DNA of 64,000 nt from Xanthobacter sp. NM-25. Its GTDB lineage: Bacteria > Pseudomonadota > Alphaproteobacteria > Rhizobiales > Xanthobacteraceae. Positions 33,247 through 41,878 of this stretch are shown piece after piece. A program made the translations under genes and the position numbers. The DNA is taken from positions 192,001 to 256,000 of the forward strand of contig NZ_JACBFS010000007.1 in the NCBI RefSeq assembly GCF_022138605.1, given 5' to 3'. Every line of letters begins with the position of its first letter. Positions within the stretch are counted from its first letter, which is position 1. A model generated the notes under the pieces. It did not search any database. It was not told the origin of the DNA and saw only the letters and a program-made list of their open reading frames with translations.

Positions 33247-34440
33247 ATGGATGCGGCTGCGCTGTCGGACTTTCGCGAGAAGCTGACCGAGTTCGCCAAG
33301 CGGGCGGTGACGGCTGCGCCGCGCTGCCTGAATGAGGAATCCACCAAGATGTTCCTGGTGGTGCCCATGATCTCGTTCCTAGGCTACGACCCCATGGACC
33401 CCAACGAGGTCTTCCCCGAGCACCATTGCGACTTTTCGGAGAAGTATAAGAACCGGGTGGATTTCGCCATTTTCAAGGGCGGCGAGCCGGTGATCGCGCT
33501 GGAGACCAAGCCCGCCGGCGCCCCCAGCCTGCGCGACGACCGTGGCCAGCTGCGCAGCTATTTCAATGCCGCGCGCACGGTGAAGATGGGGGTGCTCACC
33601 GATGGGCTGGTGTGGGAATTCTATGCCGACAGCGACGAGCCCAACATGATGGACGCCAACCCCTTCCTGCGCTTCGACCTGAGGGACGTGGCGCGCGGCA
33701 AGGTGGATGAGTCCGCCCTGGAGGGCCTCTCCAGCTTGGGCAAGGCGGTGTTCGACCCCGACAACATCGGCGCCGAGGCCAAGCGCAAGCACATCTACAA
33801 TTCGGTGCTGGGGCAGGTGGCGACCATCTTCGCCGATCCGCCGGAGGAGTTCGCCCGGCCGCTGCTAAAGAAGGCCGGCATCGGCCACATCTCGCAGAAG
33901 GCCCTCGACGAATACCGGCCCATCATCCAGGCCGCCCTGCGCGAATTCATCAGCCGCCAGATCCTGCATCGGCTGGACCTGCCCAAGCCCGACGCGCCGG
34001 CCCCGGCCGCATCGACGGATGCCGCGCCGCCGGCGCCCATCGCCGACAACGTCATCACCACCGAGCGCGAGCTGGCGGTCTATCGCTGGGTACTGCAGCG
34101 CCTCGCCTTCCTGGTGTCGGACGACGCCCTGTTCGGCGAGATCGCGGCGGTGGAGTATCGCGACTACCAGGGCCAGTTCGTGGTGTTCTACAAGATGGAG
34201 CGCAAGGGGCGCCTGTTCGAGTTCATCGAATCGAAGACGAACCCGGGCTACCGCTTCGTCTTCCCGGAGGAGGCCGGCCTGCCCGCCGGCGACGTCACCG
34301 TTCCCAACCTCCAGGACATCGACGCCCCGCTCCTGGCGGTGTTCACCGCCCGGGTGGCGGGCATCGGCAAAAGTGCGGACAAGACCGCGGACAAAAGCAC
34401 CGACAAGGCCGAGAAGGCGCCCGCGCCGGCGGGCGCCTGA
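33247..34440 (+). CDS. Solo HsdR_N-type nuclease-domain protein
   Basis: A 397-residue protein whose first half matches the N-terminal nuclease domain of type I restriction subunits (HsdR_N). The PD-(D/E)xK core is intact: Asp in RVDFAIF and Glu-x-Lys in ALETKPAG, followed by the QLRSYFNA helix. There is no helicase domain and no methylase or specificity gene nearby. The second half has a Pro/Ala linker, then a separate conserved domain with YRDYQGQFVVFYKM, and a Lys/Ala tail. Possible roles are DNA repair or stand-alone defence. Confidence 0.8.
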   Translation: MDAAALSDFREKLTEFAKRAVTAAPRCLNEESTKMFLVVPMISFLGYDPMDPNEVFPEHHCDFSEKYKNRVDFAIFKGGEPVIALETKPAGAPSLRDDRGQLRSYFNAARTVKMGVLTDGLVWEFYADSDEPNMMDANPFLRFDLRDVARGKVDESALEGLSSLGKAVFDPDNIGAEAKRKHIYNSVLGQVATIFADPPEEFARPLLKKAGIGHISQKALDEYRPIIQAALREFISRQILHRLDLPKPDAPAPAASTDAAPPAPIADNVITTERELAVYRWVLQRLAFLVSDDALFGEIAAVEYRDYQGQFVVFYKMERKGRLFEFIESKTNPGYRFVFPEEAGLPAGDVTVPNLQDIDAPLLAVFTARVAGIGKSADKTADKSTDKAEKAPAPAGA

Positions 34441-34444
34441 GGGC

Positions 34445-35128
34445 TCAGCCGAGCACCATCTCCGGCACCTCGTCGGGCACGATGAGGCTGGCGGCGGTGG
34501 CGCCCAGCACCTCCTCCACCGACACGCCCGGGCCGCGCTCCAGCAGCACCAGGCCCTCGTCCGTGGGCTTGATCACGGCGAGCTCGGTGACGATCAGCGT
34601 CACCCGGCGCTCCGCCGTCAGCGGCAGGGTGCAGCGGGGGACGATCTTCGAATCCCCCTTGGCGGCGTGCTGCATGGCGACGATCACCGCCTTGGCCCCC
34701 GCCACCAGATCCATGGCGCCGCCCATGCCGGGCACCTTGTGGCCGGGCACCATCCAATTGGCGAGATAGCCGCGCTCGTCCACCTGCAGGCCGCCCAGCA
34801 CGGTCAGGTCGAGATGGCCGCCGCGGATGAGGCCGAAGCTCATGGCGCTGTCGATGGAGGCCGCCCCCGGCACCGCCGAGACAAAGCCGCCGCCGGCGTC
34901 GGTGAGGTAGGGGTCCTCCATGCCTTCCGGCGGGTGGGCGCCGAGGCCGATCACCCCGTTCTCGGCCTGGAAGAACACGTCGGAGCTCGCCGGCAGGAAA
35001 TTGGCCACGAGACTCGGCAGGCCGATGCCGAGGTTCACCAGCATGCCGGGCCGAAGCTCCTTGGCGACGCGGGCGGCGATGATGGACTTGGCGTCCCAGT
35101 CCTTGGGAGAAGCAGGGGTGTTCGTCAT
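34445..35128 (-). CDS. 3-oxoacid/acetate CoA-transferase subunit B
   Basis: Beta subunit of a family I CoA-transferase that moves CoA between acyl-CoA and a free acid such as acetate or acetoacetate. The active-site glutamate lies in ENGVIGLG (catalytic Glu-Asn-Gly), with NLGIGLPSLV upstream and the conserved GGAMDLV segment. At 227 residues it has standard length. The ATG shares one base with the TGA of subunit A. Four bases separate its stop from the convergent nuclease gene. Confidence 0.92.
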   Translation of the reverse strand: MTNTPASPKDWDAKSIIAARVAKELRPGMLVNLGIGLPSLVANFLPASSDVFFQAENGVIGLGAHPPEGMEDPYLTDAGGGFVSAVPGAASIDSAMSFGLIRGGHLDLTVLGGLQVDERGYLANWMVPGHKVPGMGGAMDLVAGAKAVIVAMQHAAKGDSKIVPRCTLPLTAERRVTLIVTELAVIKPTDEGLVLLERGPGVSVEEVLGATAASLIVPDEVPEMVLG

Positions 35129-35781
35129 CACGCGGCCCTCGCCAGAAGATGGTCCACCAGCACGCCGGGGGTGCGCACCTCGTCGGGCGGAATGACGCCC
35201 ACGGGCACGATCACATCCGGCTCGGCGATCACCGTCTTGCCGGCCAGTGCCATGATGGGATTGAAGTTCTGCGCAGTGAGCGAATATTCGAGATTGCCCA
35301 CATAGTCCGCCTGGCGCGCGCCGATCAAAGCGAAATCCGCATGCAGCGGGGTCTCCACCAGATAGCGCTTGCCCTCCACCTCGATCACCTGCTTGCCCTC
35401 TTCCACCGGCGTGCCGAGGCCGGTGGCGGTGAGCACCCCGCCAAGGCCCATGCCGGCGGCGCGGATGCGCTCCACCAGCGTGCCCTGGGGCACCAGTTCC
35501 ACGGCGATCTCCCCGTCGATCATCTTCTGCTGGATCTCGGGGTTGAGGCCGATGTGGCTCATGATGGCGCGGCTCACCGCCCCGGCATGCACCAGCCGGC
35601 CGATGCCCTTGTGCGGCAGGCCGGCATCATTGGCGATGACGGTGAGGCCGCGCACGCCGCGTTCCACCAGGGCATCGATGAGGCGCAGCGGGCTGCCGAC
35701 GGCCATGAAGCCGCCGATGAGCACCCGCGCGCCGTCGGGAATGAGAGCCGCGGCCTCCTCGGCCCGGATCGCCTTCTTCAT
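35128..35781 (-). CDS. 3-oxoacid/acetate CoA-transferase subunit A
   Basis: Alpha subunit of the same CoA-transferase, 217 residues. It begins MKKAIRAEEAAALIPDGARVLIGGFMAVGSP with the family glycine-rich loop, and has GTLVERIRAAGMGLGGVLT and the C-terminal AEPDVIVPVGVIPPDEVRTPGVLVD. AAGAGGAAA before the ATG at 35781 fixes the start. With B it likely recycles CoA to or from acetate, matching the ackA and pta genes upstream. Confidence 0.92.
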   Translation of the reverse strand: MKKAIRAEEAAALIPDGARVLIGGFMAVGSPLRLIDALVERGVRGLTVIANDAGLPHKGIGRLVHAGAVSRAIMSHIGLNPEIQQKMIDGEIAVELVPQGTLVERIRAAGMGLGGVLTATGLGTPVEEGKQVIEVEGKRYLVETPLHADFALIGARQADYVGNLEYSLTAQNFNPIMALAGKTVIAEPDVIVPVGVIPPDEVRTPGVLVDHLLARAA

Positions 35782-35843
35782 GGCGTTTCCTCTTGGTGTT
35801 GGGGGGGCGCGGGACACGCCGCGCCGGAGAGGGATGAGACAGA

Positions 35844-37052
35844 TCAGGCCGCGCGCGGCGCCTGTTCGGCGAGGGCCCGCTTGCAGGCGCGGGCGATCAC
35901 CAGCTCCTCATTGGTGGGGATCACCATGATGCGGGCGCGGGAGAATTCGGTGGAGATGACCTGGGCGCTGACGTCGTTCTGGTCGTGGTCGAGCTCCAGG
36001 CCGATCCAGCTCATGCCCTCGCAGATGCGGCGGCGGATCTTGCGCGAATTCTCGCCGATGCCGCCGCAGAAGATGAGCGCATCGAGCCCGCCCAGGGCGG
36101 CGGCCAGGCCGCCCAGCTCGCGGCGGATGCGGAACACGAAATAGTCGATGGCCTCGTGCGCCTCCGGCAGGTCCGCCGCCTCCAGGGTGCGCATGTCGTT
36201 GGAAATGCCCGACATGCCGAGAAGCCCGGACTTGTAATAGAACATGTCCCGGACCTCATCGATGGTCTTGCCCTCCTGCTGCACCATATAGAAGATCACG
36301 CCCGGATCGATCTGGCCGCAGCGGGTGCCCATGGGCAGGCCGTCGAGGGCGGTGAAGCCCATGGTGGAGGCGATGGAGCGCCCGCCCAGAATGGCGCACA
36401 TGGAGGCGCCGTTGCCCAGATGAGCCACCACCACCCGGCCGTCGTGCAGCAGCGGCGCCATGCGCTGCAATTCGCCGGTGATGTATTCGTAGGACAGGCC
36501 GTGGAAGCCGTAGCGGCGCACGCCCTTGGCGTAATATTCGCGCGGCAGAGCGAAAGTGTCGTTCACCTTGGGATGGTGGCGATGGAAGGCCGTGTCGAAA
36601 CACGCCACCTGCAGCGCCTCGGGAAACGCCATCTTGGCCGCCTCGATGCCGGCGAGGTTGTGCGGCTGGTGGATGGGCGCGAACGGCGACAGCGCCCGCA
36701 TCTCCTCCATCACCTTGTCGGTCACCACCACCGGGGTGGAGAAATGCGGGCCGCCATGCACCACCCGGTGCCCCACCACCGAGGCTTTCGCCTCCGGATA
36801 CTGGCTGCGCAGCACCGCCAAGGCGGTGGCGAGGGCGCTCGCATGATCGGAGGCCTCGGACTGGGCGAGATCGCGCGTGATGGCGGCGGTGCCGGGGGCG
36901 AGCTTGGCCTTCAGCCGCGGCGCCCCGCCGATGGCGTCCACCGCCCCCACCGCCATCAGCTGCGGCTCGGCGAAGCCTTCGGAGATGTCGTAGAGGCTGA
37001 ACTTCAGGGAGGACGAGCCGGCGTTCAGGGTCAGGGTGACGGGACGTTCCAT
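35844..37052 (-). CDS. ackA: Acetate kinase
   Basis: Converts acetyl phosphate and ADP to acetate and ATP (reversible). All ASKHA landmarks are seen: NAGSSSLKF at the start, GHRVVHGG, the catalytic DTAFH, HLGNGASM, and GGIGENS at the end. The 402-residue length is normal. The ATG at 37052 follows the pta stop by two bases (overlapping frames), so both are translated together. It could also accept propionate or butyrate. Confidence 0.95.
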   Translation of the reverse strand: MERPVTLTLNAGSSSLKFSLYDISEGFAEPQLMAVGAVDAIGGAPRLKAKLAPGTAAITRDLAQSEASDHASALATALAVLRSQYPEAKASVVGHRVVHGGPHFSTPVVVTDKVMEEMRALSPFAPIHQPHNLAGIEAAKMAFPEALQVACFDTAFHRHHPKVNDTFALPREYYAKGVRRYGFHGLSYEYITGELQRMAPLLHDGRVVVAHLGNGASMCAILGGRSIASTMGFTALDGLPMGTRCGQIDPGVIFYMVQQEGKTIDEVRDMFYYKSGLLGMSGISNDMRTLEAADLPEAHEAIDYFVFRIRRELGGLAAALGGLDALIFCGGIGENSRKIRRRICEGMSWIGLELDHDQNDVSAQVISTEFSRARIMVIPTNEELVIARACKRALAEQAPRAA

Positions 37053-37054
37053 GC

Positions 37055-38458
37055 TCACACCGCCTCGCTCGTGTTCTGGCCGCTGATGCGGGCCTGATGC
37101 ACCACCGCCACCGCGCAGGAGGCGAGCCGCGCCTTCTCGCCATCGGCGCGGGAGGTGAGGATGATCGGCACCTTGGCGCCCATCACCAGGCCTGCGGCCT
37201 CGGCGTGGGAGATGAAGGTGAGCTGCTTGGCCAGCATGTTGCCGGCATCGAGATCCGGCACCACCAGCACCTCGGCCTTGCCCGCCACCGGCGAGCGGAT
37301 GCCCTTGATGCGGGCGGCGGCGATGTCCACCGCATTGTCCATGGCCAGCGGCCCATCCACCAGCCCGCCGGTGATCTGGCCGCGCTCGGCCATCTTGGAC
37401 AACAGCGCCGCATCCACCGAGGAAGCGATCTGCGGGTTCACCGTCTCCACCGCCGAGAGCACCCCCACCTTGGGCTGCGCGATGCCCAGCGAGATGGCGA
37501 GGTCGATGGCGTTCTGGCAGATGTCCACCTTGGTGAGCAGATCGGGGGCGATGTTGATGGCGGCATCCGTCACCAGCAGCAGATGCGACAGCCCCGGCAC
37601 ATCCATGATGAAGATGTGGGTGAAGCGCCGACCGATCCTGAGGCCGCGCTCCTTGCGCAGCGCCGCCTTCAAAAGCTCGTCGGTGTGCAGATGGCCCTTC
37701 ATGAGCGCCTGCGCGCGGCCGTCGGCCACCACATCCACCGCCGCATTGGCCGCGGCGGCATTCTCCGGCTGGTCGATGATCTCGATGCCGTCGAGGCTCT
37801 GGCCGAGGCCCCTGGCCGCCGCCTCGATCTTGCGGGCCGAGCCCACCAGGATGGGGGTGATCAGCTTTTCCTTGGCCGCCAGCAGGGCGCCACCGAGGGA
37901 AGCCGGCTCCTCCGGCGCCACCACTGCCACCGACAAAGGCGGCAGCTTCTCCGCCCGCTCCAGCAGGGCGTCGAAATGGCGATGGCGCTGCACGATGAGG
38001 CCGGGCAGCTCCTGCTCCTCATAGGTGAACTTGACCTTCGGCGCCTCCACCTCCGCCTCGCCTTCCAGCAGGATGGTGTCGTCGGACAGGCGCCGCACCT
38101 CGGTCGCGAGGCGCACCACGCCATCCACCCGCTTCTCCAGCACCGTGACCTTCACCTGCAGTTCGTCGCCGGCCGACGCCCGGCCGTGGAACTGAAACAA
38201 CTGCGTGCGATAGAGGGTACCCGGGCCGGGCAGCAGATTGCCCAGCACCGCCGAGATCAGCGAGCCCACCCACATGGAGGGCGCCACCACCACGTCTTCC
38301 TTGCCATCGTGGTCGATGTCCTGGTTGGGCAGGTGCATCGGGTTGTGGTTGCCGGAAACGTTGGCGAAGACGATCAGGTCGTCGGTGGTGCAGGTGCGGC
38401 GCAGCTCGGCGCTGTCGCCCGGCTTGAGCTCGTCGAAGGTCTTGTTTTCGCGCATCAT
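37055..38458 (-). CDS. MaoC hydratase-like/phosphate acyltransferase fusion
   Basis: A 467-residue fusion. Residues 1-160 form a MaoC hot-dog domain (FANVSGNHNPMHL with the catalytic Asp/His-like site, and VVAPSMWVGSLI). Residues about 165-460 form a phosphate acetyl/butyryltransferase (ITPILVGSARKIE, KGHLHTDELLKA, HIFIMDVPG, AKQLTFISHAEAAGLVMGA). Together they are annotated in relatives as bifunctional enoyl-CoA hydratase/phosphate acetyltransferase. It likely supplies acyl phosphate to AckA. AAGGTG precedes the start, 72 bases after fabI. Confidence 0.9.
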   Translation of the reverse strand: MMRENKTFDELKPGDSAELRRTCTTDDLIVFANVSGNHNPMHLPNQDIDHDGKEDVVVAPSMWVGSLISAVLGNLLPGPGTLYRTQLFQFHGRASAGDELQVKVTVLEKRVDGVVRLATEVRRLSDDTILLEGEAEVEAPKVKFTYEEQELPGLIVQRHRHFDALLERAEKLPPLSVAVVAPEEPASLGGALLAAKEKLITPILVGSARKIEAAARGLGQSLDGIEIIDQPENAAAANAAVDVVADGRAQALMKGHLHTDELLKAALRKERGLRIGRRFTHIFIMDVPGLSHLLLVTDAAINIAPDLLTKVDICQNAIDLAISLGIAQPKVGVLSAVETVNPQIASSVDAALLSKMAERGQITGGLVDGPLAMDNAVDIAAARIKGIRSPVAGKAEVLVVPDLDAGNMLAKQLTFISHAEAAGLVMGAKVPIILTSRADGEKARLASCAVAVVHQARISGQNTSEAV

Positions 38459-38530
38459 GCGGGCACCTTACCTTGGGTGGGGTCAGGACGGAACGGCAGG
38501 CGGGAGCACCGGCTCCCGCCGCAACGCGGG

Positions 38531-39295
38531 CTAGCCGACGATGCTGTAGCCGCCGTCAATGAGATGGACGCCGCCGGTGACATTGGCGGCCTCGCGGCTG
38601 GCGAGGAAGGCGGCATAGGCGCCCACGTCCTCGATGGTGGCCAGCAGGTGGGTGGGGGCGCGGGCCGCCGCCTCCTCCAGCAGCTCGTCGAACTCGGCGA
38701 TGCCGGAGGCGGCGCGGGTCTTCAGCGGCCCGGGCGACAAAGCGTGCACGGAGATGCCCTTTTCGCCCAGCTCCGCGGCCACATAGCGCACGGTGGCTTC
38801 CAGCGCCGCCTTCACCGGGCCCATCACATTGTAATGCTCGACCACCTTCTCGGAGCCGTAGAAAGAGACGGTCATGCAGGTGCCGCCCTGAGGCATCAGC
38901 GGCTCGGCCCGGCGCACCATGCGCAGGAAGGAATGCACCGACACATCCATGGCCTTGGCAAAGCCGGCCTTGGAGCAATCCACCACCCGCCCGTGCAGGT
39001 CCTCGCGCGGGCAGAAGGCGATGGAATGCAGCACCGTGTCGAGCCGGCCCCATCTTTCCGTGATGGCGGCGAACACGGCGTCCATCTCCGCGTCCTCGGT
39101 GACGTCGAGGGGCAGGATCAGCTCGGCGCCGAGCGCCTCCGCCAGCGGCCGCACATGGCTTTCCGCCTTGGCGTTGAGATAGGTGATGGCGAGATCGGCG
39201 CCCTGCGCCCGCAGCGCCTTGGCGCAGCCCCAGGCAATGGATTGATCATTCGCCACGCCAACCACCAGCGCCTTCTGACCGGCCAGTGAAAACAT
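38531..39295 (-). CDS. fabI: Enoyl-ACP reductase FabI
   Basis: NADH-dependent enoyl-[acyl-carrier-protein] reductase of fatty-acid elongation, 254 residues. The Rossmann motif GVANDQSIAWGCAKAL, HSIAFCPREDL and the catalytic Tyr-x6-Lys in HYNVMGPVKAAL are present, with LKTRAASGI and the end GGVHLIDGGYSIVG. First gene of the minus-strand set fabI, maoC-pta, ackA and CoA-transferase; the co-location ties fatty-acid and acetyl-phosphate metabolism. It may be a second FabI paralogue; I cannot tell from the window. Confidence 0.92.
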   Translation of the reverse strand: MFSLAGQKALVVGVANDQSIAWGCAKALRAQGADLAITYLNAKAESHVRPLAEALGAELILPLDVTEDAEMDAVFAAITERWGRLDTVLHSIAFCPREDLHGRVVDCSKAGFAKAMDVSVHSFLRMVRRAEPLMPQGGTCMTVSFYGSEKVVEHYNVMGPVKAALEATVRYVAAELGEKGISVHALSPGPLKTRAASGIAEFDELLEEAAARAPTHLLATIEDVGAYAAFLASREAANVTGGVHLIDGGYSIVG

Positions 39296-39912
39296 GAGGG
39301 GTCCTCTCGTTCGCCGCACCTGGAGATGCCCGCCGCGACGGATAGGTCGTGAGGCTTGCGCCAGAATGGGCTCGTCACCCTGCCCCGGCGGCGTGCACCG
39401 CTGCGGCAGCCGGATCATGCTGCCGCACCGCACGCCTAACGGGAATCCACTGCAAATGGATGACGTCCCGCCCGCCGATGCAAGGGGGAAGTGTGCACCG
39501 CACACACCGGCCCCGGGTGCGGCACTTCGCCGTTGCCCCCGGCGCCATGGCGACCGCTGCGCCCTCCCACCGGGCCGCACCGCCGGCCGCCAAGGCCCGC
39601 CGGAAGGCGCCCCGCGCGCCGCCCGACGCCGCCCGCGCGACCCGATGACGGCCGCGGCCGGCCCGTCGCCGGCGGCGGTGCGCGTATGGACAGCCTCGGA
39701 GTGCGTCCCTAGACTTGACGCTAGGTCGTGGGGCCCGGTAGCGGGGTCATGATGGCCCGGCGCAGGGTGCCCGCCTGGGGTGCCGCGCTCCCGCAGCCCT
39801 TGTCCATCCGCCCTTGTGCATGGACGGGATGCGCCTTCTCGCGGTTCGCCCGGCGCGCGGACCACCCCCTTCACCGCCCGCCCGGCCGGGGCGGCGCAAC
39901 CGGTCGCGAGCC
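39296..39912. other. 617-base divergent intergenic region (fabI and V-ATPase)
   Basis: No gene is supported; open frames here are Arg/Pro-rich shadow. It should hold promoters for both the fabI set and the V-ATPase operon. A small inverted repeat CCTAG-N8-CTAGG near 39708-39725 encloses TTGACG, a possible -35 box for the rightward operon, but no clear -10 follows. The length is unusual in this tightly packed window. Confidence 0.4.
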
Positions 39913-41256
39913 ATGAACGCCATCGCCATCCATTACGACCGGATTCTCTCCATCGTCGGCGAAGTGGTGCGGGTGGCGCTGCCGCCGCAGACCGCCGACG
40001 ACCCGGAGGGCCCGCGCTATGGCGACCTCGCCATGGTGCGCGAGGGCAACGACACGCCCCGCCTCGCCCAGGTGGTGAAGCTGGAGGCGGGGGAAGCCTC
40101 ACTGCAGGTGTTCGGCGGCACCCAGGGCCTGTCCACCCGCACCACCGCCCGCTTCCTCGGCCATCCGCCGCGGGTGATCTTCTCCGACAACATCCTCGGC
40201 CGCGTCTTCACCGGCGACGGCACGGTGGCGGATGGCGGCCCACCGCTCACCGACGAGCCACAGGTGGAGATCGGCGGCCCCTCCGCCAATCCGGCCCGGC
40301 GGGCGCTGGCCTCGCGCATGATCCGCACGAACGTGCCGATGATCGACGTGTTCAACTGCCTGGTGGAAAGCCAGAAGATCCCCATTTTCTCCACCGCCGG
40401 CGAGCCCCACGACGCGCTGTTGGCGCGTATCGGCGTGCAGGCGGAAGCCGATGTGGTGGTGTTCGGCGGGCTCGGCCTCACCTTCGATGACTATTGGCGC
40501 TTCCGCTCCGCCTTCGAGGATGCCGGCGTGTTCGCCCGCACCGTGATGTTCGTGAACCAGGCCGCCGACCCGCCCCTGGAGCGGCTTTTGGTGCCCGACA
40601 TGGCGCTGGCGGTGGCCGAGCGCTTCGCGGTGGAGGAGAAGAAGCGCGTCCTGGTGCTGCTCACCGACATGACCGCCTTCGCCGACGCGCTGAAGGAGGT
40701 GGGGGTGGCCATGGAGCGGGTGCCCTCCAACCGTGGCTATCTGGGCGATCTCTATTCCCAGCTCGCCCGCCGCTATGAGAAGGCAGCGGTGTTCCACGGC
40801 GCCGGCTCGGTCACCATCCTCACCGTCACCACCATGCCCGGCGGCGACGTGACCCATCCGGTACCCGACAACACCGGCTACATCACCGAGGGCCAGTTCT
40901 ATCTGCGCGACGGCATGATCGACCCGTTCGGCTCCCTCTCCCGGCTCAAGCAGCACGTGATCGGGAAGGAGACGCGGGAGGATCATTCCGCCGTCATGAA
41001 CACCATGATCCGCCTCTATGCCGGCGCCCGGGATGCCGAGCGCAAGCAGGCCATGGCGTTCGACCTCTCCGAATACGACCAGCGGCTGCTGCGCTATGGC
41101 GCCCTGTTCAAGGCCCGCTTCATGGATGCGGCGGTGGCGCTGCCGCTGGAAGCCGCCCTCGATCTCGGCTGGCGCACCATGGCGGAGTGCTTCCCGCCCG
41201 AAGACCTGCTGGTGCGCCAGAGCCTGATCGAGAAATACTACCCAGCGGAGGCGTGA
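39913..41256 (+). CDS. V/A-type ATPase subunit B
   Basis: Non-catalytic nucleotide-binding subunit of the V1/A1 hexamer, 447 residues. It contains the V-type B signatures FSDNILGRVFTGDG, MIRTNVPMIDVFN, the Walker-B-like LVLLTDMTAFADALKEVG, and the family-specific PSNRGYLGDLYSQLARRYEKA. The Walker A position (IFSTAGEPH) is degenerate, as expected for B. The start at 39913 gives MNAIAIHY. First gene of a seven-gene ATPase operon (B-D-I-K-E-DUF2764-A), four bases before D. Confidence 0.93.
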   Translation: MNAIAIHYDRILSIVGEVVRVALPPQTADDPEGPRYGDLAMVREGNDTPRLAQVVKLEAGEASLQVFGGTQGLSTRTTARFLGHPPRVIFSDNILGRVFTGDGTVADGGPPLTDEPQVEIGGPSANPARRALASRMIRTNVPMIDVFNCLVESQKIPIFSTAGEPHDALLARIGVQAEADVVVFGGLGLTFDDYWRFRSAFEDAGVFARTVMFVNQAADPPLERLLVPDMALAVAERFAVEEKKRVLVLLTDMTAFADALKEVGVAMERVPSNRGYLGDLYSQLARRYEKAAVFHGAGSVTILTVTTMPGGDVTHPVPDNTGYITEGQFYLRDGMIDPFGSLSRLKQHVIGKETREDHSAVMNTMIRLYAGARDAERKQAMAFDLSEYDQRLLRYGALFKARFMDAAVALPLEAALDLGWRTMAECFPPEDLLVRQSLIEKYYPAEA

Positions 41257-41260
41257 GCCC

Positions 41261-41878
41261 ATGGCCGGCGTCACCTTGAGCAAATCCCAGCTCACCCGAG
41301 AGAAGGCGAACCTCGCCACCTATAAGCGCTACCTGCCGGCCCTCGACCTCAAGCGCCAGCAGCTGATGGCGGCGCGCAACCAGGCGCGGGCCGAGCTCGC
41401 CGCCGTCGAGGCCGCCCTCGCCACCGCCATCGCCGAGGCCGGCGCCGCCTTGCCCATGCTGGCCGATCGCCGCATCGACCTCGACGGCCTGGTGCGGTGC
41501 GGCGCGGTCACCTTCGCCACCCGCAACGTGGCGGGGGTGAAGCTGCCGGTGGTGGATCAGGTGGAGATCCGCGTCGCGCCCTACGGCGGCATGACGCGCC
41601 CCCATTGGGTGGATGCGGTGGTGACCCGGCTTGAGGCCGCCCTCCGCCTCAAACTGGAAACCGAGGTGGCGGTTGAGCGGGTGGCCCTGCTCGACCGGGC
41701 GGTGACGCGCATCACCCAGCGCACCAATCTGTTCGAGAAGATCCTCATTCCCCAGACCGAGCGCAATATCCGCCGCATCCTGGTGTTCATCGGCGACAGC
41801 GAGCGGGCGGCGGTGGTGGCCGCCAAGATCGCAAAGGGCAAAGGGGCGCGTCACGCCATGATCGAGACACGCACATGA
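41261..41878 (+). CDS. V/A-type ATPase subunit D
   Basis: Central-rotor subunit, the coiled-coil axle inside the A3B3 head, 205 residues. N-terminal KSQLTREKANLATYKRYLPALDLKRQQL and C-terminal ITQRTNLFEKILIPQTERNIRRI are the two long helices diagnostic of subunit D. Its stop overlaps the start of subunit I by four bases. No subunit F, the usual partner on the rotor, is present in the operon. Confidence 0.92.
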   Translation: MAGVTLSKSQLTREKANLATYKRYLPALDLKRQQLMAARNQARAELAAVEAALATAIAEAGAALPMLADRRIDLDGLVRCGAVTFATRNVAGVKLPVVDQVEIRVAPYGGMTRPHWVDAVVTRLEAALRLKLETEVAVERVALLDRAVTRITQRTNLFEKILIPQTERNIRRILVFIGDSERAAVVAAKIAKGKGARHAMIETRT

